Below are positions 56,049-64,000 of a stretch of DNA of 64,000 nt, piece after piece (positions within the stretch are counted from its first letter, which is position 1; every line of letters begins with the position of its first letter). The notes under the pieces are model-generated. The model ran no database searches. It was not told the origin of the DNA and saw only the letters and a program-made list of their open reading frames with translations. Position numbers and translations under genes: made by a program. This stretch comes from Allochromatium vinosum DSM 180 (GTDB taxonomy: Bacteria > Pseudomonadota > Gammaproteobacteria > Chromatiales > Chromatiaceae). The DNA is taken from NCBI RefSeq assembly GCF_000025485.1, contig NC_013851.1, forward strand, positions 3,406,001 through 3,470,000. The letters run 5' to 3'.

Positions 56049-56234
56049 TCATTCCGTGGGTGAGCAAGCCTTGGCGAAGGAAGCAGTCGTAGTGTCGACG
56101 ATACGATTGTGTCGTAACGGATACGCCGAATTGAGTTTATCCCAAAACCCCTGGGGATCAAGCCTAACATCGAAGCCGCAAACCAAGACCATATGTTCGG
56201 TCTCTGCCACAGGAGCGTCTCGGCAGCTCATCAT
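56049..56234 (-). CDS. Possible small ORF upstream of the Gly-X3 gene (61 aa)
   Basis: A possible 61-residue protein starting MMSCRDAPVAETEHM, with GGGAACAA before the start. It ends four bases before the Gly-X3 gene, as in an operon. No signal, domain or known motif is seen, and codon use is not decisive. The rest of the gap 56045-56369 holds no other convincing gene; the promoter of the Gly-X3 gene must lie here too. Confidence 0.25.
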   Translation of the reverse strand: MMSCRDAPVAETEHMVLVCGFDVRLDPQGFWDKLNSAYPLRHNRIVDTTTASFAKACSPTE

Positions 56235-56369
56235 TTGTTCCCAAGCTTGAGTTGTCTCAATTTCGGCACCGGCCGCGATCCGGTCAGCGCTATGCTCTGG
56301 ACCGGCGTGATACTCGGGCTGCTGCTCCTGGCGGTGATCGGGATGCACTCCAGGTACCGCCTCATGCAG

Positions 56370-58256
56370 CTAGACTCTCACTGCTCCAGCCTGCCGTTTG
56401 AGGTGGATGAGCAGGAGTGAGACCGCCGCCGGTGTGACGCCCGGAATGCGCGCCGCCTGACCGATAGTGGCTGGCCGCACCCGCATCAGCTTCTCGCGGA
56501 CCTCGACCGAGAGTCCGCGCACCTGCGCATAGTCGAAGCTATCGGGCAGTGGCTTGAGTTCCTGTTCGCGCTGACGCTCGATCTCGGCACGCTGGCGGTC
56601 GATATAGCCGGCGTAGCGGGTCTGGATCTCCAGTTGCTCGGCGACCTCGGGCGCGACCTGTTCGGGTGGCTCGCCGGTCAGCGCCCGGATGCCGGCATAG
56701 CCGACATTGGGCCGCGCCAGCAGATCGAGCGCACGGGACTCGCGGCGCAACGGCTCGCCCAGCACCTGAGTCGCCAGTGTCGGGTCGAGCGTCTCGGGCC
56801 GTACCCAGGTGTCGCGCAAACGCTGGCGTTCGCGCTCGATGGCCTCGCGCTTGTGCTCGAAGGCGCACCATTGCTCGTCACCCACCAGACCAAGCCGGCG
56901 CCCGATCTCGGTCAGACGCAGATCGGCGTTGTCCTCGCGCAGCAGCAGCCGGTATTCGGCACGGCTGGTGAACATGCGGTACGGCTCATTGGTGCCGCGC
57001 GTGATCAGGTCGTCGACCATGACCCCGAGATAGGACTCGTCGCGGCGCGGATGCCAGGGTTCGCGTCCCTGGACCTGGAGCGCGGCATTGGCCCCGGCCA
57101 GCAGTCCCTGAGCGCCCGCTTCCTCGTAGCCGGTGGTGCCGTTGATCTGACCGGCGAGGAACAGTCCCGACAGGGGGCGCGTCTCCAGCGAGGGCTTCAG
57201 ATCGCGCGGATCGAGGAAGTCGTACTCGATCGCATAGCCGGGCCGGGTCAGATGCGCGCGTTCCAGCCCGACGATCGAACGGACCAGCGCCTCCTGGATG
57301 TCATAGGGCAGACTGGTCGAGATGCCGTTGGGATAGACCTCGTGGGTCGTGAGTCCTTCCGGCTCCAGGAAGATCTGATGCGAGCTCTTGTCGGCAAAAC
57401 GCACGATCTTGTCCTCGATCGAGGGACAGTAGCGCGGCCCGACTCCTTCGATCACCCCAGTGAACAGCGGCGAGCGCGACAGTCCCGAGCGGATGATGTC
57501 GTGGGTGCGCTCGCTGGTGTGGGTGATGTGACAGCTGACCTGGCGCGGATGGTCCTCGGGCCGGCCCAGGAAGGAGAACACAGGCACCGGATCGTCGCCC
57601 GGCTGCTCGGCGAGTCGGCTGTAGTCGATACTGCGCGCATCGATGCGCGGCGGGGTGCCGGTCTTGAGCCGCTCGATGCGGAACGGCAGTTCGCGCAACC
57701 GTCGCGCCAGTCCGTTGGAGGGTGGATCACCGGCCCGACCGCCCTCATAGTTGGACAGACCGACATGGATACGACCGCCGAGGAAGGTGCCGACCGTGAG
57801 CACCACGGCGCGCGCCCGGAACTCCAGCCCCATCTGGGTGCGCACGCCGGCCACGCGCTCGCCCTCGACCAGCAGATCCTCGACCGACTGCTGGAAGATC
57901 GCCAGCCCCGGCTGATTCTCCAGCGCCGTGCGCACGGCGGCCCGGTAGAGCTGACGGTCGGCCTGGGCACGGGTCGCACGTACCGCCGGCCCCTTGCTGG
58001 CATTGAGGATGCGGAACTGGATCCCGGCGCGATCGGCGGCGCGCGCCATCAGACCGCCGAGTGCATCGATCTCGCGTACCAGATGCCCCTTGCCGATGCC
58101 GCCGATGGCCGGGTTGCAGCTCATCTGGCCCAGGGTCTCGATGTTCTGGGTCAGGAGCAGGGTGCGCACGCCGCAGCGCGCGGCGGCCAGCGCGGCCTCG
58201 GTGCCGGCGTGACCGCCGCCGACCACGATCACGTCGTATGTATCGCTTGCAAGCAT
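56370..58256 (-). CDS. mnmG: tRNA uridine-5-carboxymethylaminomethyl modification enzyme MnmG
   Basis: A 628-residue FAD enzyme (GidA) that works with MnmE to modify the wobble uridine of several tRNAs. It starts [23 protein letters not shown] and continues [36 protein letters not shown]. Later motifs are [45 protein letters not shown] and [17 protein letters not shown]. The ATG at 58256 is used because it begins the FAD fold at the usual distance. In many relatives mnmG lies near oriC; the DnaA boxes of this window are 33 kb away and none stands here. Confidence 0.96.
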   Translation of the reverse strand: MLASDTYDVIVVGGGHAGTEAALAAARCGVRTLLLTQNIETLGQMSCNPAIGGIGKGHLVREIDALGGLMARAADRAGIQFRILNASKGPAVRATRAQADRQLYRAAVRTALENQPGLAIFQQSVEDLLVEGERVAGVRTQMGLEFRARAVVLTVGTFLGGRIHVGLSNYEGGRAGDPPSNGLARRLRELPFRIERLKTGTPPRIDARSIDYSRLAEQPGDDPVPVFSFLGRPEDHPRQVSCHITHTSERTHDIIRSGLSRSPLFTGVIEGVGPRYCPSIEDKIVRFADKSSHQIFLEPEGLTTHEVYPNGISTSLPYDIQEALVRSIVGLERAHLTRPGYAIEYDFLDPRDLKPSLETRPLSGLFLAGQINGTTGYEEAGAQGLLAGANAALQVQGREPWHPRRDESYLGVMVDDLITRGTNEPYRMFTSRAEYRLLLREDNADLRLTEIGRRLGLVGDEQWCAFEHKREAIERERQRLRDTWVRPETLDPTLATQVLGEPLRRESRALDLLARPNVGYAGIRALTGEPPEQVAPEVAEQLEIQTRYAGYIDRQRAEIERQREQELKPLPDSFDYAQVRGLSVEVREKLMRVRPATIGQAARIPGVTPAAVSLLLIHLKRQAGAVRV

Positions 58257-58449
58257 CGAAAAGCAGGTCCGTGGGGGTATGACGAAAGAGGGGCAGGCAG
58301 TGTAGGCGATTTGCCGCCGACCTTGCACCCTGGCCGGATCGCACGCCGCCTGGAAAATCGCGCCGAAATCCTGTGGAATTCAGTCAATCCCGATTCAAAA
58401 CCCGCGTTTCGGTTCCAAATCGAGCGCCATCGATCTCACCGAGTCCCTG

Positions 58450-59394
58450 ATGAGCCTACATCCGAAATCCAGCCCTGCCCGTCCCACGCTCGCCGAGCGC
58501 ATCCTGCAAGAGGCCGGCGCCGTCATCCTCGGCAAGGATCGCGAACTGCGTCTGGCACTGGCCTGTCTGCTCGCGCGCGGTCATTTGCTGGTCGAGGATC
58601 TGCCGGGCGTCGGCAAGACCACGCTCGCGCATCTGCTGGCGCGACTGCTCGGGCTGGACTATTCGCGCATCCAGTTCACCAGCGACCTGCTGCCGGCCGA
58701 TGTCATCGGCGTCTCGGTCTATGATCGCGCCTCCGAGAGTTTCCGCTTCCATCCCGGCCCGATTTTCTCGCAACTGATCCTCGCCGACGAGATCAACCGT
58801 GCCACGCCCAAAGCCCAGAGTGCGCTGCTGGAGGCGATGGAGGAACGTCAGGTCACGGTCGAGGGTGAGACGCGGCGGCTGCCCGAACCCTTCTTCGTCA
58901 TCGCCACCCAGAACCCGCTGTTCCAGGTCGGCACCTTTCCGCTGCCCGAATCGCAGCTCGACCGCTTTCTGATGCGCATCCATCTCGGCTATCCGGCCGC
59001 CGAGCAGGAAAAGGCGCTGCTCGCCGGCGAGGATCGGCGCGAGATGGTCGCGCGCCAACGACCGGCCCTGACCAACGCCGAGCTGATCGACTTGCAGAAG
59101 TCCGTGATCCGCATCCATGCCGCATCGCCGATCATCGACTACATCCACGCCATTCTTCAGTTCACACGCGGCTCGGAGCGCTTCGCCTATGGACTCTCGC
59201 CGCGCGCCGGGCTGGGTCTGCTGCACGCGGCCAAGTCCTGGGCTCTGCTCGCCGGGCGCGATTATGTGATGCCCGAGGACGTACAGGCGGTGTTGCCCTC
59301 GGTGGCCGTGCATCGTTTGACGGGCGGCGAGCCCGGACAGCGGATCGGGGACGACGAGGTGGCGCGCTTCATCCTGACCAACGTGCCGGTTTGA
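58450..59394 (+). CDS. MoxR-family AAA+ ATPase
   Basis: A 314-residue ATPase with Walker A VEDLPGVGKTTLAHLLA, Walker B LILADEINRATPKAQSALLEAMEE and sensor 1 FVIATQNP. The C-terminal lid (YGLSPRAGLGLLHAAKSWALLAGRDYVMPEDVQAVLP) is the AAA_lid of MoxR. Such proteins act as chaperones for metal-cofactor or von Willebrand-domain partners, usually encoded by the next genes; here no VWA or DUF58 gene follows and the next gene is convergent mutM. Its partner is unknown. Confidence 0.9.
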   Translation: MSLHPKSSPARPTLAERILQEAGAVILGKDRELRLALACLLARGHLLVEDLPGVGKTTLAHLLARLLGLDYSRIQFTSDLLPADVIGVSVYDRASESFRFHPGPIFSQLILADEINRATPKAQSALLEAMEERQVTVEGETRRLPEPFFVIATQNPLFQVGTFPLPESQLDRFLMRIHLGYPAAEQEKALLAGEDRREMVARQRPALTNAELIDLQKSVIRIHAASPIIDYIHAILQFTRGSERFAYGLSPRAGLGLLHAAKSWALLAGRDYVMPEDVQAVLPSVAVHRLTGGEPGQRIGDDEVARFILTNVPV

Positions 59395-59472
59395 CGTGCC
59401 GGGCTACCGGCGGCAGACGTCGAGGATATTGCGGCCCGGCCGGTGGCCTGGGTACGAATCCGCGTCGATGGC

Positions 59473-60306
59473 TCAAGTCTGACAGCGTGGACAGTAGAAG
59501 CTCGACCGCTGTCCGATCCGCTGCGGCTCGATGCGTGTGCCGCAGATCCGGCAGGGTTCGCCCGCGCGTCCATAGACCCGTAGCGACTGAGCGAAATAGC
59601 CCGGAGCACCTGTCTCGTTGACGAAGTCGCGCAGCGTGGTGCCGCCCTGTTCGATGGATGCCCTGAGCACCCGTCGGATCGTCTCGGCCAAGCGTCCATA
59701 GCCGCCCTGGTCGATCCGGTTGCAGGCGCGCGCCGGATGGAGGCCGGCGAGAAACAGCGATTCACTGGCGTAGATATTGCCGACACCCACCACGACCGCC
59801 GAGTCCATGATGAACGACTTGACGGCGACCCGGCGCGAGCGGCTCGAACGATAGAGATGTTCGCCGTCGAAGTCGTTCTCCAGTGGCTCCGGTCCCAGCC
59901 TGCACAACAGCGGATGCTCGACGAGCGCGATCTCGGGCGACATCGGTATCCAGAGAAAGATCCCGAACCGGCGCGGATCATGAAAACGCAGGATTCCGCC
60001 ATCCGAGAGCACCAGATCGAGATGATCGTGGGTTCGGGGCGGGAGTGGACTCTCGGCCGTGACGACGCGCAGACTGCCCGACATGCCCAGATGCACGAGC
60101 AGGCTGCCGTGCTCCAGCCCGATCAACAGATATTTGCTCCGCCGTCTCAGGGAGCGGATCGGTTGACCGGCGACCCGTTCGGGCATCTCGGGCGGGATCG
60201 GTTGGCGCAGACGCGGATTGCGCACGATCAGGCGTGCGATCCGGCGACCTTCCAAGTGGGGCCGGATGCCGCGCAGCGTGGTCTCGACCTCGGGTAATTC
60301 AGGCAT
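59473..60306 (-). CDS. mutM: Formamidopyrimidine-DNA glycosylase
   Basis: A 277-residue DNA repair glycosylase/AP lyase that removes 8-oxoguanine. It has the required N-terminus MPELPEVETTLRGI with catalytic Pro2 and Glu3. The Lys in SKYLLIGLEHG, the H2TH region GVGNIYASESLF and the C-terminal zinc finger (CRICGTRI ... SSFYCPRCQ) are also present. It overlaps the upstream DUF4340 gene by one base and may be translated from that operon. Confidence 0.96.
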   Translation of the reverse strand: MPELPEVETTLRGIRPHLEGRRIARLIVRNPRLRQPIPPEMPERVAGQPIRSLRRRSKYLLIGLEHGSLLVHLGMSGSLRVVTAESPLPPRTHDHLDLVLSDGGILRFHDPRRFGIFLWIPMSPEIALVEHPLLCRLGPEPLENDFDGEHLYRSSRSRRVAVKSFIMDSAVVVGVGNIYASESLFLAGLHPARACNRIDQGGYGRLAETIRRVLRASIEQGGTTLRDFVNETGAPGYFAQSLRVYGRAGEPCRICGTRIEPQRIGQRSSFYCPRCQT

Positions 60307-61490
60307 CAGTTGGCTGGATCGCTGTACATGGCCGGATCGGGCGCGAAGGGATCCTGACCGAAACCGCTTGGCGCGGCCTTGTCCGGCTCGCCCGGTAGTG
60401 GAAACTCGGAGCCGGCCGGTTCGGCGTCCGGAACCTCGACGGGTATGGCTTGGCCGTCCGGGGTCAGGCGGACCACAGGCGGTTCGCCCGGCAGCCCATC
60501 GGCCGGAACGAGGCGTTCCGGAGTCGCCGCAAAGGGCTCGTCCGGCTGATCGGGTTGGGCGAAGGGATCGGACGCCATGGGTTCGTCCGATGTGGCTGGA
60601 TCCATCGTCGGTCCGAACGGTGGCGAGTCCATGACCGGCGGTATGGACGGGCTTTGTACGGACGCGGGTGATTCGCCGAACGGGGGCGGTATGGAGGCTT
60701 CGGGTCGAGGCTCCGGCGGCGTGGGATCGACGGCGTTCGGATCGAGCGTCAGCTCGGGTGCATCGGTCAGGACATAGAGCAGCCGCTGATCGAGCCGCGC
60801 CCAGCGGCGCCGGTCCTCCGAGATCAGGAAGCGCAGTGTGCTCCCATCGGACGACTTGAGCGCGACCGGCTCGCCGCTCGGCGTCTCGGCCAGGATCTCG
60901 ACGCGCTCGGCGTGCAGCCCCACCAGATCGTTCAGGGTCTCGGGTGTGAGCGGGATGCCGCCCAGCCGCCCGAAGACCGGCCCGAATCCGCGCGGTATCA
61001 GTTGCGGCGAGACATAGTGGATGGGCGGCGCGATCAGCAGATGATGGAAACGATCCTGGATCAGATGCACCAGTCCTTCGCCGGCGACATAGCGCATCCG
61101 ACCGACCGGGTCCGTACCGCCGAACTGGAGTTCACGCCCGTCCAGACGCAGTGTGAGCCGCGCCGGCGAGAGTCCGAGTTCGCGCAGGTCGGCACTCTGA
61201 GCCGGGAAGCTGCGCTCGACCGGAGCCTCCAGCAGACCGAGCAGTTGGGTGACGCGGCCGTTGTCGGCGTCCACCTGGAAGGGCGCCTCCAGACGCCAGC
61301 CGATCGCGGTCTGGAGCAGGGTGATGGTCGGCTCGCCGGTGCGATCGATCTCGACCCGATAGAGATCGGCGGCGGCCAGATCGGTCAGGGTCGGGACGAT
61401 GTGCGCGCGCTGGAGTTCGGCACGGATCAGCAGACCGAGCACGACCAGGAGGATCGCCAATGCCCCATTGATCAGCCAGCGTCCGCTCAT
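60306..61490 (-). CDS. DUF4340-domain membrane-anchored protein
   Basis: A 394-residue protein with an N-terminal helix (WLINGALAILLVVLGLLI) and a DUF4340 region (LYRVEIDRTGEPTITLLQTAIGWRLEAPFQVDADNGRVTQLLGLLE). The C-terminal 150 residues are Pro/Asp/Glu-rich and probably disordered, with repeated PFG and DPFA motifs. DUF4340 proteins are encoded with GldG-type ABC transporters, as here, and may form the extracytoplasmic part of that complex. The function is unknown. Confidence 0.87.
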   Translation of the reverse strand: MSGRWLINGALAILLVVLGLLIRAELQRAHIVPTLTDLAAADLYRVEIDRTGEPTITLLQTAIGWRLEAPFQVDADNGRVTQLLGLLEAPVERSFPAQSADLRELGLSPARLTLRLDGRELQFGGTDPVGRMRYVAGEGLVHLIQDRFHHLLIAPPIHYVSPQLIPRGFGPVFGRLGGIPLTPETLNDLVGLHAERVEILAETPSGEPVALKSSDGSTLRFLISEDRRRWARLDQRLLYVLTDAPELTLDPNAVDPTPPEPRPEASIPPPFGESPASVQSPSIPPVMDSPPFGPTMDPATSDEPMASDPFAQPDQPDEPFAATPERLVPADGLPGEPPVVRLTPDGQAIPVEVPDAEPAGSEFPLPGEPDKAAPSGFGQDPFAPDPAMYSDPAN

Positions 61491-62860
61491 CGACCCCTCC
61501 AGCGAGACCAGCGCATCCCCAGCCCGCCGATCAAGAACACGCCCGGCAGCAGCACCAGCGCCCCCAGACCGATCAGAGTCCGGTGCCGTTCGTCCAGCTC
61601 CAGCGGCTCGGCCGCCGTCGGCGGGGGCGGGAGTTCGGGCAGATCCTCGCCCTCGCTCAGCCAGCGCAGCAGCGCCAGACCGAGCGCGCGATTGCCCTGG
61701 AGGCCGAACTGGGCGTTGGACAGGAAATCACCGTCACCCACCACCACCAGACGCTGCTCGCGCTCGCTCTCAGGGAGCGTGCGCGTGAGCGCCAGCACGA
61801 CCGGCAATGGACCGGCACGCTCGCCGATCACCTCGTCGCGCGTGAGCGGGCCGCTGAGTGTGCCGGTCTCGTTCCAGCTCTCGGCGCGGCTGGTCAGATA
61901 GGTCGCCAGCGCCCAGCCCGGCGCAACCTGGGTCTCGAAGGCCAGGGCGCCGGGCAGCAGCGCCGGTGCGGTGAGTCCTTCGGTCAGCGGGTGCGGCGCA
62001 TAATCGTCGATCACCGCCACGGCGGTCGTTCCGAATCCAAGCCGCTCGGCTTCGGGATCGACCACCTGGCCGGGCAGAGCGGCGAGGCCCAGATGCTCCA
62101 GCAGGGGTTCGAGACCGCTCGGCGGACCTGGGTCCATCAGCCACAGCAGATGACCGCCGCGATCGAGGAAGTCGATCAACGCCTCGATCTCGCCTGGAAA
62201 GGGCGGCAGTCGGGGCTGGCTGAGTACCACCAGCCGCGTGTTGTCCGGGACGGCGCTGGTGGTGGCCAGATCCAGCGGACGCGCGATCAACCCCAGTTCG
62301 AGCAGCTCGCGGCCCAGCCGGCCCAGATCCGTGTCGCGCTCACCCGCGATGGCGCGTTCGCCATGTCCCTCGATGATCGCCACCCAGGCATGACGCGGGC
62401 GGATCAGGCGCGCGATGGCCGCCGAGATGGAGCGCTCGCCGACCTCGGCCAGGGTCTCGCGTCGTCCCCGGTATTCGAGCAGGATCTGGCCCTGGAGCGA
62501 AACCTCGGCCTCGCGTGCCTGCTCGGGGAAGCGTCGCGGATCCAGATAGCGGATCTCCAGCTCGGGATATTCGTGCGCGTAACGCTCCAGGAGTTGGCCG
62601 ATCATCCTGGCCAGCGGTGTCTGCGGATCGGCGAAGACGGTCAGACGCAACGGCGCCTCCAGCCGTTCGAGGATGGCGCGGCTCTCGCGGGTCAGCCGAT
62701 GGCTCTCGGACTGGGTCCAGTCCCAAATCCGGTCATGTCGCGCCACCAGCCAGCCGGCCGCGACGACACAGCCCAGCAGCAGGAGGGCGAAGAGCGTGTC
62801 GGCGAGCGCGCGCTCGAAGCGGTGGACGAGGACTCGGATCGCCTGTGCGCGCGTCTTCAT
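61487..62860 (-). CDS. GldG-like ABC transporter auxiliary protein
   Basis: A 457-residue membrane protein. Near the N-terminus is one helix (LADTLFALLLLGCVVAAGWLVA) and at the C-terminus another (LIGLGALVLLPGVFLIGGLGM). Between them is the GldG (ABC_transp_aux) domain with LRLTVFADPQTPLARMIGQLLERYAHEYPELEIRYLDP, YRGRRETL, DNTRLVVLSQPRLPPFPGEIEALIDFLDRGGHLLWLMDPG and RLVVVGDGDFLSN. In Bacteroidetes GldG works in gliding; proteobacterial homologues are of unknown function. It overlaps the DUF4340 and permease genes by four bases each. Confidence 0.87.
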   Translation of the reverse strand: MKTRAQAIRVLVHRFERALADTLFALLLLGCVVAAGWLVARHDRIWDWTQSESHRLTRESRAILERLEAPLRLTVFADPQTPLARMIGQLLERYAHEYPELEIRYLDPRRFPEQAREAEVSLQGQILLEYRGRRETLAEVGERSISAAIARLIRPRHAWVAIIEGHGERAIAGERDTDLGRLGRELLELGLIARPLDLATTSAVPDNTRLVVLSQPRLPPFPGEIEALIDFLDRGGHLLWLMDPGPPSGLEPLLEHLGLAALPGQVVDPEAERLGFGTTAVAVIDDYAPHPLTEGLTAPALLPGALAFETQVAPGWALATYLTSRAESWNETGTLSGPLTRDEVIGERAGPLPVVLALTRTLPESEREQRLVVVGDGDFLSNAQFGLQGNRALGLALLRWLSEGEDLPELPPPPTAAEPLELDERHRTLIGLGALVLLPGVFLIGGLGMRWSRWRGR

Positions 62861-63594
62861 TGCAGTCGCCGATTGGCCAGATGCCGGTGGGCCAGAGCCA
62901 GGAAGAAGCCCGTGAAAAGGAGGAAATAGGCCAGATCGCTCAGACGCACGGCCCCAAGCAGGAACCGGAACAGATGCTCGTTCCAGGACAGCCAGCCGAA
63001 GAGCGAGAGCGTCTGGGCGGTGAGCGACTCGGCGCGTCCGATGATCGAGAACAGCAGCAGGAGGCCGAAGGCGATCAGCACCGCCGCGCCCGGCTGCTCG
63101 GTGAGACTGGAGGCTTGAAGACCGATGGCGCCGAAGAACAGGGCCGCGAGCCACAGACCCAACGTGGCCGCCGCGACCTGACCGAGATCGAGCGTCGCCG
63201 TACCGCTCAAGAGCGCCAGATTGGCCGCCGGCAGCAGACAGAGCGGGGTGATCAGGATCGCCAGTGCGATGAACTTGCCCAGCAGGATCTCGATCAGGCG
63301 GGCCGGGGCGGCGGCGAGCAGGTCATAGCCGCCATCGCGGAACTCCGCGCTCAGCATCCGCATGGCCAGTAGCGGCGCGGCGAACATGGCGAGTACGGCC
63401 GCGAATCCGAACAGGTTCAGACACAGCTCCTGGGTGAGCGAGGCCGGACGCTCCCCGGCATCCAGAGCGCTGAAGTCCTCGACGACCTGGAGGAAGATCC
63501 AGGCCAGTACCACCTGCCCCACGCCCAGCAGCACCCAGAGCAGCGGTGTCACCAGTCCGCTGCGGATCTCGCGCGCGGCGATGGTCCCGATCAT
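62857..63594 (-). CDS. ABC-2 type transporter permease (GldF-like)
   Basis: A 245-residue membrane protein with six hydrophobic helices. The start (ARE at residues 7-9, then SGLVTPLLWVLLGVGQVVLAWIF) and the string LLAMRMLSAEFRDGGYDLLAAAP, with its cytoplasmic E-x-R-x-G motif, are typical of ABC-2/GldF permeases. It overlaps the GldG-like gene and the ATPase gene by four bases each, so one translation-coupled operon is formed. Confidence 0.88.
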   Translation of the reverse strand: MIGTIAAREIRSGLVTPLLWVLLGVGQVVLAWIFLQVVEDFSALDAGERPASLTQELCLNLFGFAAVLAMFAAPLLAMRMLSAEFRDGGYDLLAAAPARLIEILLGKFIALAILITPLCLLPAANLALLSGTATLDLGQVAAATLGLWLAALFFGAIGLQASSLTEQPGAAVLIAFGLLLLFSIIGRAESLTAQTLSLFGWLSWNEHLFRFLLGAVRLSDLAYFLLFTGFFLALAHRHLANRRLQ

Positions 63595-64000
63595 GCGTGT
63601 TCCTCCGCGCCGATGAGATCGAAGAAGGTCCGCTCCAGATCACTGCGCTCGGGCGTCAGCTCGAACAGTTCCAGACCCGCCAGCAGGATGGCGCGTGCCA
63701 GATCGGCCGAAGTCGCCTCGGCGCGCAGATCGACCTGGAACTGATTCGGCCCGGTGGCGAGCGCGCCGGCGACCGGCGCCAGATCGTTCAGATGCATAAC
63801 ATGGGTCTCGCCGCCCAGACGCACCCGCCAGAGATTGGTCGGACGCGCCGCGTGCGTCTCGGCATCGAAGCGCACCCGTCCCTGATGCAGGATCATCACC
63901 CGGTCGCACACCGACTGGACCTCGGGCAACAGATGGCTGGAGAGGATGATGCCGCTGTCCCGCGCCAGATCGCGGATGAGTCGGCGCAGCTCGCGCATCT
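63591..64000 (-). CDS. ABC transporter ATP-binding protein, C-terminal part (gene continues beyond window)
   Basis: The last 136 residues of an ABC ATPase; the 5' part with Walker A, signature and Walker B is past the right edge. The visible switch region is SGIILSSHLLPEVQSVCDRVMILHQGRV with the H-loop histidine, as in multidrug/GldA-type ATPases. The C-terminal extension (about 90 residues) is usual for the family. It is the first visible gene of the GldA-GldF-GldG-DUF4340 operon. Confidence 0.88.
   Translation of the reverse strand, partial: MRELRRLIRDLARDSGIILSSHLLPEVQSVCDRVMILHQGRVRFDAETHAARPTNLWRVRLGGETHVMHLNDLAPVAGALATGPNQFQVDLRAEATSADLARAILLAGLELFELTPERSDLERTFFDLIGAEEHA

Noticed and set aside
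56292-56420. A 42-residue plus-strand frame with a hydrophobic helix starting MLWTGVILGLLLL
   Set aside because: It overlaps the 3' end of mnmG by 51 bases, has no ribosome site and no neighbour on that strand; it may be chance or a gene remnant.
58257-58449. An origin next to mnmG, as in some gammaproteobacteria
   Set aside because: No DnaA box or AT-rich tract is seen in this gap; the DnaA-box cluster is at 23.7 kb instead.
56634-58724. A 696-codon plus-strand frame opposite mnmG
   Set aside because: mnmG is unambiguous on the minus strand, and the opposite translation contains no recognisable motif.

Overview
The window is a high-GC, gene-dense stretch of a gammaproteobacterial chromosome. 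It most resembles a purple sulfur bacterium of the Chromatiaceae. It carries a nitrogen-fixation block (nifB, fdxN, two [2Fe-2S] ferredoxins, nifQ, draG) behind a clear NifA/sigma-54 promoter. It also encodes a hybrid photoactive-yellow-protein/bacteriophytochrome sensor with its p-coumarate ligase, the gammaproteobacterial rhodanese-secB-gpsA-trmL order, and the standard pilMNOPQ-aroK-aroB order. I cannot name the species from sequence alone. The window starts inside pilY1 and ends inside an ABC ATPase gene, so both edge genes are partial.

Layout. 0-1.9 kb: end of a type IV pilus minor-pilin operon (pilY1, pilE-like). 1.9-8.2 kb (minus strand): envC, ctpA, a DJ-1 family gene, a WecA/MraY-type sugar-phosphate transferase and gspE. 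8.2-11.2 kb: an ArsR-family regulator with the cysteine pair of persulfide sensors, a rhodanese, secB, gpsA and convergent trmL. 11.2-16.3 kb: a small helical protein of unknown function, pyrE, a DUF4124 gene, a TauE/SafE-type membrane protein, gmhA-like, and a pair of polysaccharide chain-length/ATPase genes. 16.3-21.4 kb: the nif block, ending in draG convergent with a SIR2-like gene. 21.5-26.1 kb: deaD and uvrD diverge from a 433-bp AT-rich gap holding a cluster of DnaA boxes. 26.2-31.9 kb: S1-domain protein, hemW, rpmE, malic enzyme, citrate synthase. 31.9-39.8 kb: an uncharacterised gene, then pilMNOPQ, aroK and aroB. 39.8-51.1 kb: two glycosyltransferases around an O-antigen-ligase-like gene, a beta-hydroxyacid dehydrogenase, aroE, and the photoreceptor cluster (PYP-phytochrome-GGDEF-EAL, p-coumarate ligase, hemB). 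51.3-56.4 kb: thioredoxin, a cysteine-rich Crp/Fnr regulator, a DUF2892 protein, a SLAC1/TehA-type channel, and a secreted protein with an extraordinary run of Gly-X3 tetrads. 56.4-64 kb: mnmG, a MoxR ATPase, mutM, and a GldG-type ABC transporter operon.

How the parts work together. PilB/GspE-type motors, PilMNOPQ and PilY1/PilE belong to pilus or secretion machinery. The nif block makes FeMo-cofactor precursors and electron carriers. draG points to post-translational control of nitrogenase, but no draT is in the window. The photoreceptor cluster couples blue and red/far-red sensing to cyclic-di-GMP turnover.

The strongest leads are the dual-chromophore photoreceptor module, the Gly-X3 secreted protein, the DnaA-box cluster, the nif-linked SIR2-like protein and the SqrR-like ArsR regulator with its palindrome. 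Assignments rest on recognising motifs and family architecture by eye; no database search was run.
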